A model generated the notes under the pieces. It was not told the origin of the DNA. It saw only the letters and a program-made list of their open reading frames with translations, and did not search any database. From Macquaria australasica (Eukaryota; Chordata; Actinopteri; Centrarchiformes; Percichthyidae): a stretch of DNA of 64,000 bases. A program made the translations under genes and the position numbers. Positions within the stretch are counted from its first letter, which is position 1; each line of letters opens with the position of its first letter. The stretch lies in NCBI GenBank assembly GCA_005408345.1, contig SEMN01001262.1:1-64000 (forward strand). Reading direction: 5' to 3'. Shown in pieces: positions 11,226 to 23,765 of this stretch.

Positions 11226-13735
11226 AGCTGTGTCCACAACCACTGACAGTGAGCAGTAATTTGGGATTTCAGACAGATATTGATCACCACTATATCCAGT
11301 GCACCAAATTACAATGGTGCATTGTTGCCATTCACTACTTCTCTCCTACCATTGTGGGATCTTTAGCACTCTGTTATGCCTAAATTCCACACTGAGAATT
11401 TGGACGTTCAAATAAAATGGTGGAGAGTAAAAGAGCTCGAAGTAGTAAATAGAGAGCGACTTCTGACACAGAGTTATTGTTGCTGTTCCTGTTTGATTTC
11501 CTGAGTTTCAGCAGCCAGGACTACAAATTGAGAGTATTAGTAGTAGCATTTTAAACTCTCTCTGCTTCTCCCTGCATCATCCTATGCTGATAATGTGGCT
11601 TGGACATAATTAATGTCAATATTAATAGTATGAAATAGTAATGAAACTATGCAGTTTGAATGGTGGAACTGGAATGAAGAACTTAGAAGGTTCCTGTTTT
11701 GTGCCATAAAGCAACCAGTCAGACTCTAACCAAATCCAACACAGCTGCTCACATTATCAAGTGCAGCGTGGAGGCTGACGGTCTTCTCACTGATGGTTTG
11801 GTGTGTTAGCGAAGCTAACTGGCTTAGATATTTATGTTAGTCAAGGTTTTGTGTTTGTTTGGGCATTTTACAAGACTTAAAATGTGGCTCAGTCAATCAG
11901 AACTGAGGACACAAGCTGTCTGTTATAAAAATCCTTTGGATGCTTTCCCCCTCCTGCCTCTGAGCCCGGAGACGGAGGTAATAACTCCTGACTGCTTTCT
12001 TGGGACTTTTCTGTGATGTTTATGATCCGCTTTACCAGCTAGATCCGAGTGCACAGGAAAACATAAAGCACCTTCAGTGGAATCGTCTTTAATATCTTTC
12101 CATAAATCTGACGCACGAAGGGAGAGAAAGATTCCCTCAGACGTTTAAAGGAGGCAACGAGTTCACAAGCATTATTGTTATAAAAACCCAGCTCTTATCA
12201 ACTGCTGCTGCCCACGCAGACCAAACATGTCACACTCACTCTGCAGGTTTCACTTCCCTCTTTCAGAATAGTTTCTACCAGCAAATCTAACGCTGTTAAA
12301 GCTGTAATTCACACATTTTCACATAAGACGCTCATGCAGGTTTCTCATTTAGTTCAGTTCATCTTGTCAGGTGAGAATAAAACTGCATTTCATTAGGATT
12401 CAGAACGCAATCTAACCCAATGCTTCCCAACCTGTGGGTCGAGACCCCTACAGGGTTGCAAGATGATTACCACAATAGGAAATGACTGAAAAATAAAATG
12501 CAATGTGTAAATACTGTATAGTTTTACCTCTTTAGACCTTTAAAATCATTTAAAGGACGCCCCTGTTCACGTACTTTACTGGTTTGCGTCACATGTTCAG
12601 GTTTTGTCCATTTAGTAGATTCCCTTTATTTTCTGAAGAGGTTACATAATCAAAAACTGTAGCTCTTCTATAAATCCGGAATATTGAGCTATTTCATCGT
12701 TGTTTCCCTCATTATTTGACATTTATGATATTTTCATGAATTAGTTTGTTTCCTCTGTCCACTAATGTGCCGATTCGGGCTCTGCCTTCCTCCAAGTCCA
12801 CATTTCTAGACTGAATTTGTCATAAAGAGTCGATAAGACCTGTCCCATGTCACAGCAGTGTTATTTTGGTCCAAATTTGTCCGCTTTGTTCTGACTTAAA
12901 AAAATGTTGAGTAATTGCCTTTTAGTGGTTTGGTCACAAGTAAATGGTGGATGACAACAAAAAGAGCATCTACATCTTTAAAACTGCTTGCAAACATCAC
13001 ACTTTTAATGCATCCTCTCTCTCTAACTTTCTTACTTTGTTCTTACATGAGAGAAGACATGTCTCTCCTGGAGGGATGACAGGTCACCAAAAGTGAGCTG
13101 CATGTGAACCTCCTGCCTGGTTTCCACCAGAGCCCAAACTGAAGAAAGGAAACTGTGGTTGTGACCTCAAAATGGCACCAGAAACAGGCTTCAGGCTGTG
13201 ATCTAACAACACAACTGCATCTGTTTCTTACAAACATATCAGCTGCAGACTCAGACATCCACCCCAGCCTTGTTATCCTCCATTTGTCCGTCTGTGTGTC
13301 CGTCTGACTGGCCGGCTTGGCTAAACTGGCCCTCTCAGCGTCGCATCTAAATGACCCCTTGTCACCAGCGCGTCGGCAGCTCGCGGCCAGACGCCGGTGG
13401 AGCGAAATTGGACATGGCGGGCGTCCGCTGTCCTCAGCCACAACAGTGAGACAGTGAGAAAGAGAGGGAGAGAGAGCAGCCCTGCAGTCAGCGGCGCTGG
13501 GTGGCAGGCCAGACGAGGAGATGGGACAAAGTCGACTCTAAACTCCAGCTAACCCCAAAAAAGAGCCACAGGGGGGTGAGAGCCAAGACACACATCATCC
13601 AGCACCATGCAGGCAGACTGGGCCCACTGAGGACACAGGGCACTGAGTCTAGACGGCCTCTAATTGGTCTTTCTGGTATCAACTGTGTTAAAGCTGAGCA
13701 AGTTTAAACAATGCCAAGCTTGTTATGGGTTTAAG
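11226..13735. other. Noncoding stretch; fragment of a repeat at 12419-12500
   Basis: The piece at 12419-12500 (CCCAACCTGTGGGTCGAGAC, then GGGTTGCAAGATGATTACC) is a short remnant of a common vertebrate hAT-type repeat. 13300-13520 is locally GC- and CpG-richer, and its minus-strand ORF (13043-13441, 132 codons) has no motif I recognise. The rest shows nothing specific. Confidence 0.4.
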
Positions 13736-14340
13736 CCCAAAATACAGTCATTCAGATTTTATTAATTCAGGATTATTAGAACTTCAAATCAACACATAAA
13801 TTAAATGTTGTTTTATTAAATTGAATGAATTTAATCTTACATGAATACATTAAAATAAATGTTGTTGAATGCATTTTAAATGAGAAACCATTTATAAAAT
13901 AAATTCTATTTTCATACAATTTCAAAAAATATAAAAATATTATAAAATAAATCAAAATTAATTATAATTCTCCTTTTAAGACCTGAGGGACAGTGAAGTA
14001 TTGACAAATACATCAGCAATATTTTATAGAATTTAACTTATTAATTAAACCTATTAAAATATATATGAATTTAAAAATAAATAATAAATTATTAAATTAA
14101 GTATATTAAAATATTTGTTTCTAGTAGACTTTTAAATAATTCAAAAATTAAGATTATCAATTCAATTATTTTAATTTAAAAAATAAACATAAATAATGCA
14201 AATGTTTTAAACAATTATTTTTTTTAAATATAAAAAATGAATCCATTAATGATAAATCTTATGAAAATAAATTACACACATACATACATTTTTTAAATTA
14301 ATATTTACAGTCATATATTGAATAATACAGCACCAAGATT
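13736..14340. repeat. AT-rich low-complexity block
   Basis: About 600 bases dominated by AAATAAAT, ATTAAATT and TTTAAA words, with few G or C bases and almost no coding potential on either strand. A short non-AT island at about 13970-13995 interrupts it. It ends shortly before the (CA)n tract at 14423. Confidence 0.85.
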
Positions 14341-14419
14341 TCTCTGACGTACAGCATTGTAAAACTACTGTTACCATGCACGTAGAAAACACACACATCC
14401 ACCTCCTTACAGTCTAATG

Positions 14420-14422
<3 letters not shown>

Positions 14423-14454
<32 letters not shown>

Positions 14455-14471
14455 CACACACACCGCTGAGG
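14423..14471. repeat. (CA)15 microsatellite with interrupted continuation
   Basis: CA units run from 14423 to 14452, are broken by GG, and resume as a short CACACACAC. The minus-strand ORF over it is a product of the repeat. Confidence 0.95.
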
Positions 14472-15084
14472 GTTTGAGACAAGCCCTTGATCACGTCTTG
14501 CACTTGAGGAAAAAAAAAATCCGGTGAGAGATATTCTTGTAATTTTCTTCTCGTCGTCACTTTCTCTCTCGTTGATGGGAGCTGACAGAACTGGGACTGC
14601 AACACAAACGCGAGGAGGCCGAGCACCTCCGAGTCTAAACTCTGTTGTACCATCTCATTATTTTCAGACTTCGTCTCTGGACAGTTTAAGATTCACGTGA
14701 AGAGCAGCGCTGGTACTGTTTTCGAGACTGGGTAGTCCTTACAGATTTACAGAGAAACGTACAGACAGAGAGGAAGATGGAAGATGCTGCTGGTTGCTGA
14801 AGGCTGCGGAGCTCAAACATGTTCATTGTGACTGCCAGTTTTTCCAGCTTTATTGGGACCATAACAGGAGCTGCTACTAAAAAACAACGTTGATTCTGAA
14901 CAGGGAATCTGGTGTCTTTTATAGAGAAACACTGTGACTTCAGTGAATTGAACCTTCCCTTTCTAGTGTTATTATGAGTGTATCTTTGTGTTTTGGGTTT
15001 TTTCCCCTTCAGTCAATGTACCTGGCTCCACAAAAACCCTCCAACAGAAAACACGACTAAGTACTGGCTGTACTTGCACAGCGG

Positions 15085-15445
15085 TGCGTTGAGCTGAATG
15101 CTAATGTCAGCGTGCTAACAGGCTCACAGTGACAATGCTAACTTGCTGACGTTTAGATGGCAAAGTTTTGTGTGTTAGCATGCTAACATGTGCTAATTAG
15201 CACTAAACACAAAGTGCAGCCGAGGCCGATGGGAATGCCATTAGGTTTGCAGGCATTTAATCATTAACTAAACAAAGTGAACAACAAACAACGTGAAATT
15301 TTGACCTGATGGTGGCGCTAGAAGAAAAGTCGGACGATCACCAAAGTCAGTGGGATTCTTCCTCTCTGGACCAAAATGTCATGGTAATCCATCCAATACT
15401 TATCAAGCTATTTTAGTCTGGACCAAAGTGGTAGACCGACCAAAC
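15085..15445 (+). mobile_element. GCTAGCATGCTAAC-type interspersed repeat, forward copy
   Basis: It contains GTTAGCATGCTAACATG, AAGTGCAGCCGAGGCCGATG, GAAATTTTGACCTGATGGTG, GATCACCAAAGTCAGTGGG and AATCCATCCAATACTTATC, the standard word order of a very common percomorph repeat. It is the reverse-oriented counterpart of 10925-11225. Confidence 0.75.
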
Positions 15446-17123
15446 AATACAAACAGAATGACGATATTAGTAAGTTAAGTACTTAACATGATTAACTACA
15501 ACTAGCTAGAAGCTATGGAATCATAGGAGTGCCATAAAAAAGAATAAATCTGTGAAAGAATAAGACAATAAATGTGGAAATATAAAAACAAATAAAATAT
15601 AAATTATCCCTTGGTTTTTCCTTATTTTTTTCCTTTTGCTTTTTTCCCCATTTTTATTTATTTATATTTTGTTATTTGTCTTTATATGACTTCATAAGAA
15701 GCAACAGATTGTCTGATTTATTCCACACAAAATGCAACTTAGTGTTAAATGTAAGCTAGGTGGCTAAAGGAGAGGAAACGCTGATGATTAAATGAATCCA
15801 TGTGAAGCTGCTTCCAATCACATTATCACCTGACAATGGTCATTAAGAGTACTGTTATGGAAATAAACGTAATCAGTGTTCATCAGCAGCACTGCTATGC
15901 ACCAGATTTTCTGGTGTTACAGGCTTGTGCTCAGTTGCAGTGGTGGGCTGAAACAAGATGGCTGCTGCACACCTCACTGAGAAAAGAACAGCCGCCAGCA
16001 AATATGACGGTGAACTTTTATTGAGGTTCACACTGATCTATAATTCACACTGAATACTTGCATCAGGAAATTCCAGCAGTTAATAATTGACTCTTGCATA
16101 CAATATCAGAAATGCCTCCGCTGAAGTCAAGACTTGTGAAACCATGAGGCAGGAATGCCACGTATTTTTTGGTTTTCTCAGGATTTACTGCTACGTGTAC
16201 ATTCAGGTAAACAAGTCTGAAGCCGGTGAGAAAAAACTCACTTTCATTCAAAGCCAAGAGTTATTATTTAACAAAACCACAAGTGATATCGCTGTAAAAA
16301 CGTTCTTGTTTTGCAAGCACAGGTGTTGATATGGCTGAAAAAACCTTAACAATACTCCATAATCTGTTCCTCTTTCATAGCAATTACTTTGCAATAACAG
16401 GTGCCAGTTTTCTATCTCAGTCTGAAATGAAATGGTTTGGTTATTAAAATCTCATAACTATCAAAACGTTATCACTGTCTGCTCTGCTTTTAGGATGAAA
16501 TCTGTCTTCTCCACAGATAAGAGGAGAGGTTGGTGGGAGAAATATGGCCGGACTGTCCCTTTATCAGCCCTCGCCAAATGATTTTCAAATCCACAAGGAC
16601 GACTGAGTGAGTGAGTGGATTTTGGATTTCAGCAGAGACTGAGCTGAGATTGCCGAGTTCATTCCCGCCCATACATATCAGATAACATTGTCGCTTTCGT
16701 TTTGAGCTGTAATTTCCTGGAAGACGAGGCGCGATGTGACAGATGGCGCTCATGGTGAAAGAGCTGCCGAGGACGAGGACATGTTGCACCGCCGTCAAAC
16801 CTCCGGCGGGACTGGAGCAGGCAGGGACACAAGGAGGGGCCGGCCGCCACTTCCACTTATATTTTCTTGCACTTTTGCTGCAGAAACACTTGACTGTTAG
16901 ACACATCAAACCCCGGGTCAAAGACATGAGTTTAGCATTTGTGAAATCATGTTAGCGTTTATGTTGAGCTGTCGTCAGCCAGATAAAATGTCTGTTTATG
17001 CTTCTTAATTAAAGGTGCATTCTCAAATCCGCAAATGTATTCCCAGCTTCCTGTTGATGCTTGAAAACATAAACTGTGAGGACATTTATGAATGTGAGGG
17101 TGATTAATGAAATCAGCGAGCAC
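15446..17123. other. Noncoding stretch, nothing specific
   Basis: No repeat with clear ends and no recognisable gene. The overlapping ORFs at 16490-16955, open on both strands over a GC-richer patch, show no family motif. The patch could equally be a regulatory element; I see nothing decisive. Confidence 0.4.
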
Positions 17124-17590
17124 CTTTACAGCTGCATAAGTCTATTTTTGGCCACTAGGGGGCTGAAAAACATCAAAACAAGTTAACAGATGCAGCCATC
17201 ACAGACTACCAGATTTTAAAGTTGTTTTACGGCTAACATGAAGAAAAATAGTTGCCTATTTACACATCAAGCAGACACAGAGAAACATGATCATCCATTT
17301 GACTCCTGATGAATCTAAGTCCAATAATGACTCTCCTTTTTGCTCTGGTTTGGTCTCCACCAATTCCTGACAAAAATATCTGGCTCTTTAGCTGCTAAAT
17401 GTTCCACTTTCTTCACCAGCTAGTCTCTAACTATGTCTGTCTGCTGTTTGCTGCTGAGCAGGTGGTGTACAGTGGGTTTATCAGAGCTTGTTTGATGAAA
17501 ACCGCTGCTGCTAATGAAAATGGGGTTAATGAGAATGCGTGTCTTAAAACCAAAACTATGAGCTAAAAGTAGCCAAAATGTTCCGTACAA
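17124..17590. mobile_element. TTAA-family-1 repeat, copy 2 (degraded ends)
   Basis: The left end reads TTTACAGCTGCATAAGTC then TTTGGCCACTAGGGGGC. The body repeats phrases of the 3847-4360 element in order (GCCTATTTACACATC, GGTTTGGTCTCCACCAA, TCTTTAGCTGCTAAATG, GTACAGTGGGTTTATC, AAAACCAAAACTATGAGC). The TTAA at the left edge has become TTTA, and the right end is lost. Same orientation as copy 1. Confidence 0.7.
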
Positions 17591-17712
17591 ATGCAGTGTC
17601 GGCTGAGTTTCTTCATTTGTCAGGGATTTAATTCACAGGATTAGACAAAGAAAGACATGCCAATTTTATCTAAAAACACTCGTTTGATTTTCCAGAAAAT
17701 GGGCTATATGGC

Positions 17713-17731
17713 TATATATATATATATATAT
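17713..17731. repeat. Short (TA)n tract
   Basis: About nine TA units after GGCTATATGGC. Confidence 0.9.
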
Positions 17732-18749
17732 TTAATCTATATCACCCATTGCTGATTCCTACTGGTTCTGGTATTATTTGCAGAAGTTTGGAGATCTCTA
17801 CTGGGATGTTTTCTGCCACCACCACAATACAGTGAAGGTGAATAGAATTTCTATTTTATATTTTACAGCATTTTTAAAATGTCTTCCCAGAGACTATGTC
17901 CTGGTTATTCAGGATGACACATATGCAAGATATACGAAATAGCAGTTTTCATTGGAAACTATCTTAAGGGTGGTCATATTTCAGGATATTGAATCTAAAA
18001 ATAGATTTAGACTTGTCCTTTTAAAAATCCTGCTATGTGTAATTTTCAACTGTAATCATGTCCTCCAGGTCACTAAAACCACCAGCTTCCCAGAGAAAAC
18101 ACTGAGGACACGACCTCAGTGTCCTCAGTAGGACATACTATGACTCTGTGCTACTCATTATAACATCTATAAAAAGACAGTCAGATATAAACTGCGAGGC
18201 AGCAGACGACCATGTTGCTGGGAAATGAAAATTCCTGATGAGCGTCACACTGCCTCCATCTTTCCTGTAAACCCTCTGCTGCATTGTGACTCCACTTCAG
18301 CATAAACAGCACCAAAATAAACTTTTAGAAAAGTCCTCTGTCATTTGATACACAGTGTCATGCTTCCTTTGAAATTAAATGGAAACTTCCTCATTCCTGT
18401 CAGACCAGCATGCTGCAGTGATGGACACTGAACCATTATCAGACGGAGGCAGTTTTGCCACATGCAGATTCTGCCTTATCAAGTTTAAAAGCTACAAGTG
18501 TGAAATAGCAACTTCTCCTGGTTTCCCTGCAGCTCACAGACTCTTTATAGAGAATAAACACTCAGCCAACACTTAACATTCATACCTTCACACTGCGGTG
18601 AACTGCTCTGTCAAACAACATAAAACAATTGGCTGCTAACTGTGGCTGCTTTCCAAGAAATTCACTTCCCCATTTCACACCTCAACTCATTCAATACAAA
18701 CAGGATTTAACTCCTGCAACAGCTGTTCCAGTGTTATAACTACTAGTGC

Positions 18750-18985
18750 AGTGCATGTTCAGGGCGTGGCTCCCACCAACATTGCTGCTTGCAGCGTTGA
18801 CAAGAACCGTGGTATGGCTGCTTGTAGTGTTCTTGAGAACCGCTCATCTGATTGACTTCACACTCAACACTGCACTCCCTTGGGTCCTCAGCAATACGCC
18901 CGCCAAGCGAGAAGTCGATCAAATGAACGGTTCTCGAGAAACTCGAAGGACAGACATACATACAGACAGACAGACAGACTCCTTC
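18750..18985. mobile_element. Interspersed repeat with CAGA-type microsatellite tail and inner hairpin
   Basis: The stretch ends in a run of CAGACATACA/CAGACAGA units (18950-18978) followed by CTCCTTCCTTTATAGTTAG, a tail seen in many fish repeats. Inside, 18830-18860 and 18910-18940 are imperfect inverted repeats (about 26 of 31 bases pairing), each built around GAACCG(C/T)TCAT. The preceding part repeats a GCTTG(C/T)AG(C/T)GTT phrase twice. The class is not recognised; a microsatellite tail would suit a retroelement. Confidence 0.5.
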
Positions 18986-20193
18986 CTTTATAGTTAGATG
19001 AAAGTATTAAGCATTCATTTCATAATTATGGCACTCATGAGCATTAGCATTAAACTGAGTGACCAGAAAAACAGAAACACCTGTACACTAATGCAACCCA
19101 AATAGTAAATTCTAACTCTGTGGAACTTTTGAGGAACAATTTTATTGGTTGTTGACTCCGACTCTTTGCAGATGACCAAATGTTGGATGTTAGACAACCA
19201 CAAATACATTCTTAACATGTGGGAAATGTAGTAGTGGTAGCACTGGTAGCAGTAAAAGTAGCCAGCCAACACTTATAATATGAATGTAGAATATGTACAG
19301 CATTAACATTTGCCGTCTAGGATCTCACCTCCCAACAAGGAGGCACCAAGAAGGGAATGTAAACTCAGAGCCGACAGGTGGATGCTAGGTGAAGATTGCA
19401 GCTTTTGAAATGCTATATGAACATCAGCAGCAGTCGCAGCAAGTGACAGCAGAGCCTTCAGGTGAGCGGTGTGAGCAGAGCCCTGGTGGCCTAAGTGCAC
19501 TACCATGATCAAAAGGGGATAGGTAGGTAGGTATAGATGTAAACTGCAGTGAAAAGGGTATTCCATGTGAGAGTAGCGGCTGACTCGAACTGACTACCTG
19601 AACTAGCTCGCAGGCTTCACTCCATTAATGGCAGTAGTAATAATGGCATGAAAGTTTTAACACACTAATGGAGGTTTACATATTCATGTGATCATTTACT
19701 AAAATGGTCGGAACCATACAAGCTGCGTGTTAATTAAAGAATTGCACAAATATTGTTATCACTGTGACATAGGTTTCTGAATTTTCACTCGTCAAACTAA
19801 TCCGGAGATTTGGATGTGTTATGCTAGTAACAGCTAATGTAGCCTTGATCCTCTAGCCTGCTGCAGAGATGAGCAGCGGGCTACAGAAGTCTGGTAAGCT
19901 CACTTCTTTCTAGCTCCACATCTTTCAAAATTTGTTTTCATTTTCAAACGTAATCTTCTGTCCCTTGAGGCAATTGAACATATTTTGTGCAGCTCCCTCT
20001 GAAGCCCCATTCTTCAATCTAAAGTCACCCTTATTCTGATTTGTTTCAATATACTGAATCTTACAACAATTTTAGGACCAAAAACAGAACCAATTGTGTT
20101 AAAATGTCATTTTTCTTTCAGCAGTAGTGACAGTAGTAGCAGCAGCAGCATTGGTGACTCAACCTGCAGCTGCACCCACTCCCCACCCTTCTC

Positions 20194-20216
20194 TACACAC
20201 ACACACACACACACAG
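20194..20216. repeat. Short (AC)n microsatellite
   Basis: About eleven AC units between CTCTAC and GTAACAC. Confidence 0.9.
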
Positions 20217-20485
20217 TAACACACTCTCCAGTAAGTTAACAAGCCTCCGTCTGCATCACATGTCGGGTGATGGTTTAATTAAGACAGACGCTGTGTCATA
20301 GGAAAGTGATCCTGTTCATCACATGACTCACTGGAGCCTCGACGCAGAGTGCATTTGTTTTTTAAATATTTGACATCTCTGCGGGGGAGGGAACCACAAA
20401 GACAGACAAAGAGAGGACCTTTTGAAACCTGCAGGGTCCTCGAGAGGAGACAGGAGACATGGCCGCACTGTCGACCTCTCTTTTT

Positions 20486-20556
20486 AGTATGACAAAAGTA
20501 TGCGGACATCTCTGTTGTGACCCCTATAACGTCCTGTCCACATACTTTTTTTCATA

Positions 20557-20560
<4 letters not shown>
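20486..20560. mobile_element. Palindromic mini-element (internally deleted Tc1-like MITE)
   Basis: The left arm GTATGACAAAAGTATGCGGA and the right arm, in reverse complement ACTGTATGAAAAAAAGTATG then TGGACA, are imperfect inverted repeats with about 20 bases between them. The arm core AAAAGTATG(C/T)GGACA resembles the termini of the element at 40867-41178 (CCAAAAGTRTRTGGACRYCC). I read this as a terminal-only remnant of that family. Confidence 0.55.
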
Positions 20561-20589
<29 letters not shown>

Positions 20590-20698
20590 AGACAGAAAAG
20601 AGTTAGACAGTATGTGTGACGCAGAGAGAGAGAGGACGAACAAGGTATCATTGCTATGTCTCTGCTCTCCTCTCTGACACACACACACACACACACAC
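20559..20698. repeat. (GT)15 ... (AC)11 facing pair forming a large inverted repeat
   Basis: (GT)n at 20559-20588 and (AC)n at 20677-20698 are complementary. Their inner flanks also pair: TCAGACAGAAAAGAG on the left against CTCTCCTCTCTGA on the right. The whole can fold into a long hairpin. ORFs on both strands read only the repeats. Confidence 0.85.
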
Positions 20699-20989
20699 CT
20701 TGAGCAGCCGACAGCGGAGGTAATGGATGAGTCACCGTCATAACTTCTCATCAGGTCGCTGTTTGTCTCCATCCAACAGGATGAATGAGCGGACTCAGGA
20801 CTGGATTTATGAGAGCCAATCAGCAGCCAGACAGACAGGACACATTACTACAGTCCCCTCGTTACCATGGTGATCTAATAACATGGCTCAGAGGGAGACC
20901 ATTGCTGCAAATACCTCGCCAATTCAACAAGTACCTACAGAGCTTTACAGGGATATTATATATGAGTTATATATTGATGTAACATTGAT

Positions 20990-22185
20990 ATCATGAAACC
21001 AGACTGGATATTGTCTGGGTTTTTGTTTTTTTCTAATATCATGATATAGATTACATTTGTGTGCTGTTAGTGAATTATTTATTATCATTATTATTATTAT
21101 TTTCCTTTATAGGCATATTTGGCTTTTTTCTGTTTAAAAACCTTCTGAAAGAACCAACACTTATCTCCAAAATACTGTCCCAATATGATGTACTATACTA
21201 TATTGAGAGCACAGTTACACTACAGACATGCTATAAGGCCCTATTGTTGTATTATTGGTACGCCTCAAACTATACCAGTCTTTACTGCGATATTACAAGA
21301 AAATTGTGGTAATACGTAAGAAATTAAAATACACCATTCATTATGTTAAGGGATTTGAGTATACCAGGCATGCTACAAACATATTAGGGTATTAGGGTTA
21401 TTGTATAGGACAGTACTAGTGTATGAAATCAGATTACAGAATAAATATTTGGATTCTTTTCTCTAGAAAAGAAAGCAATAACACAATGTACAGGTACACT
21501 TCAGCAATCACAACCTTTCCCTCAACAAAAAGTAGCCTATAGAGTAATTATCAGCTAAATGTACTTGAATATGTGCTCAATATAATATATAAATATCAAT
21601 TATTACCAGTATATAATAGCCTACTATTGAATTAGTATTTCTGATACGTGAACATGTGAACAGCATTTGAATGTATTAGTTGGTCATTGTGGAGCTCATT
21701 TTAAACATAACAACAGCATAATAAAAGGGTTCATCTTTAAAAATGCATGATGCATTTAATAAGCTTATCATGTGTTTTGTATGTAAAATGTTAATTTGTA
21801 AAGTGACTAAAGCTGCAGGGGAATAAAACGTATATTTACCAAAATGTTGTGTAGTAGAAATACAATATAGCATCAAGTGCAAGAACAAGCACCTCAGTAG
21901 TGTGTGTACGTAGAGCAGTTGAATATCTGTTACTTTTCATCACTGCAGATCATTAAGCAATGAATGACCCTAAAGGAGTATATTACATAAATATTGCATA
22001 GATATTATGGTGACATAATGGAAGATAACACGTGTTACATACCACAATTTCGCCAAAATATCAATGTTGAATTCAGCAGATAAACAGTAGGTCTCTGTCT
22101 GACTATCATAGGAAAATCATAGAGGTAAACATCTGGGTCAGTATAAGCACCACTTGGTTTACTTTATATTGACCTCAGATGGTGG
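20990..22185. other. AT-rich noncoding stretch
   Basis: Low-GC sequence with short ATT runs near 21080 and no recognisable gene or repeat ends. The plus-strand ORF at 21061-21312 is hydrophobic by composition only. Confidence 0.4.
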
Positions 22186-22189
22186 AGAT

Positions 22190-22460
22190 AGGGCTGCAAC
22201 TAATGCTAATTTTTACTTCTTTGAATAAAAGATTAGTTCAGAAAAGACAGAAAATAGTGAAAAATCTCATCAAAACCCCAAAATATTCAGTTTACAATGA
22301 AGTAAAGAAGAGAAAAGCAGCAAATCTTCACATTTGAGAAGCTGGAAGCAGAGAATATTTGGCATTTTTGCTTTAACGATGAATTGATTTACAGCATTGT
22401 TAATTTTCTTTACATCAACTAATTGATTAATCGACTAATTGACTAATTATTTCAGCACTA
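22190..22460 (+). mobile_element. GATTAATCGATTA-type TIR repeat, copy 1
   Basis: It starts AGGGCTGCAACTAATGCTAA and ends, in reverse complement, TAGTGCTGAAATAATTAGTC, the terminal pair of a very common percomorph non-autonomous repeat. Inner phrases CATTTGAGAAGCTGGAAGC and GATTAATCGACTAATTGAC are characteristic. Four more copies lie at 24797, 36224, 39350 and 41780. Confidence 0.75.
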
Positions 22461-22548
22461 CGGTGCAGCATCACTGTAATCTACTGAATGATATTACAGT
22501 GAAAAAAAACGGTCTACTTCTGATACAGCATCACCATCACTGCGGCTC

Positions 22549-22551
<3 letters not shown>

Positions 22552-22599
<48 letters not shown>
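22552..22599. repeat. (AC)24 microsatellite
   Basis: An uninterrupted 48-base AC run. Confidence 0.98.
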
Positions 22600-22601
<2 letters not shown>

Positions 22602-22939
22602 ACCAAAAGCCACCAAAAGCAGCTCATTTTATTTCTAGAATCATTTTTAACAAATGAACCAATAATAAAAAACCTCCATCCTCCTCCATCCTCCTCCTCT
22701 CCATCCTATTGATAGGCAAGGTGGCATCTCTCCCATCCACACCCTACTCCCAGTGCGCATGCGTGCCGCGGCAAACAAAGGACCAGGCAATTAACCGACG
22801 GAGGATGGCTAATAAAGTTTGACTCGCTGCTGAAATTACATCCAACATCGATGCAGCAGTAACAGAAGCAGAGTGAAAGGATGGATTTAACGTCTGTGTA
22901 TGCGGAGTGGGGATTCAGGTACACCCCCAATTCTCCATC

Positions 22940-23040
22940 ACCCCCCCCCCCCCCCTCCCTCCATCCCACACACGCTCCCCAAATCCCCATCTCTCCCTCC
23001 TCTTTCTCCTCCGTCCTCCATCCTCCTCCTTCTTCTTCTC
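22940..23040. repeat. Poly-C and C/T-rich tract
   Basis: A run of about 17 C (22940-22956) is followed by CCTCC/TCTCC words to about 23040. On the minus strand this is a G-run and purine-rich tract, about 750 bases inside the candidate transcript at 23766-23960. The proline- and glycine-rich ORFs over it are artefacts of composition. Confidence 0.9.
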
Positions 23041-23765
23041 AGTGCAATAAAACGGAAATATGAGATCAATAATTCATCCGGATCATGACATAATCTGGTT
23101 AGAGACGCTGAATGTGTGTGATAGTGTGTATATGTGCGTGCCAGTTGCATGCAGCCAAATGGTGTCACACCTCCACACAGACAAAGAGGTGGGGCGAGCA
23201 GAATTGGGCTCTTCTTCTTTCTGGATGTTGAACTGTTTACTGGCTGTAAATTAGGAAGAAAAAAACGCTCCCCTTTGCGTTGCCTAGCAGCCTGCGGAAA
23301 TTATATAATCATAAACAATTTCAGGGCAATCAATACATAATAAAGAGTGCGTGGAGGGCGTGGGGAGACGCTCCTGTGCGCATTTTTCCTCAATAAAAGT
23401 GTGAAAAACGAGAATCTGTCTGAGGCAGAAAGCGCGTGTTCCTCCAGACTGTACACACCCCTTTTTTTAAGCTCGTGCAAATTTTTTTCGCCTGGAAAAA
23501 GGAGGATAGAAGAAGAATTGCTTGCTGGAATTTCTAAATTTTCCAATTCAGCTCATTTTTTGTTCTATTTTCTTATTTTTTCCCATCAAACCCGCCGGAT
23601 CTTTTGTCTCATTTCCTACACTCCTCCATGCAGCGTGCGCCCCGGCTCCCCAAATGGAGAGATGAAAAAAAGACAAAAGGGATGAAAGAAAATTAAAATA
23701 AAATATCCATGAGCATCCAAAGCGCTCTTTTGGGGAGAGAAAGAGGAGAATAAACCGACTCTTAC

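Noticed and set aside
13043..13441. 132-codon minus-strand ORF
   Set aside because: No recognisable domain; located in a locally GC-rich stretch and without flanking exon signals.
16490..16955. Overlapping ORFs on both strands in a GC-richer patch
   Set aside because: No known motif, no convincing splice sites; GC-rich patches lack stops by chance.
22881..22921. Possible plus-strand first exon starting ATGGATTTAACG with a GT after TTCAG
   Set aside because: The donor-like GTACACC is poor, the peptide is unknown, and the next bases are a poly-C tract.
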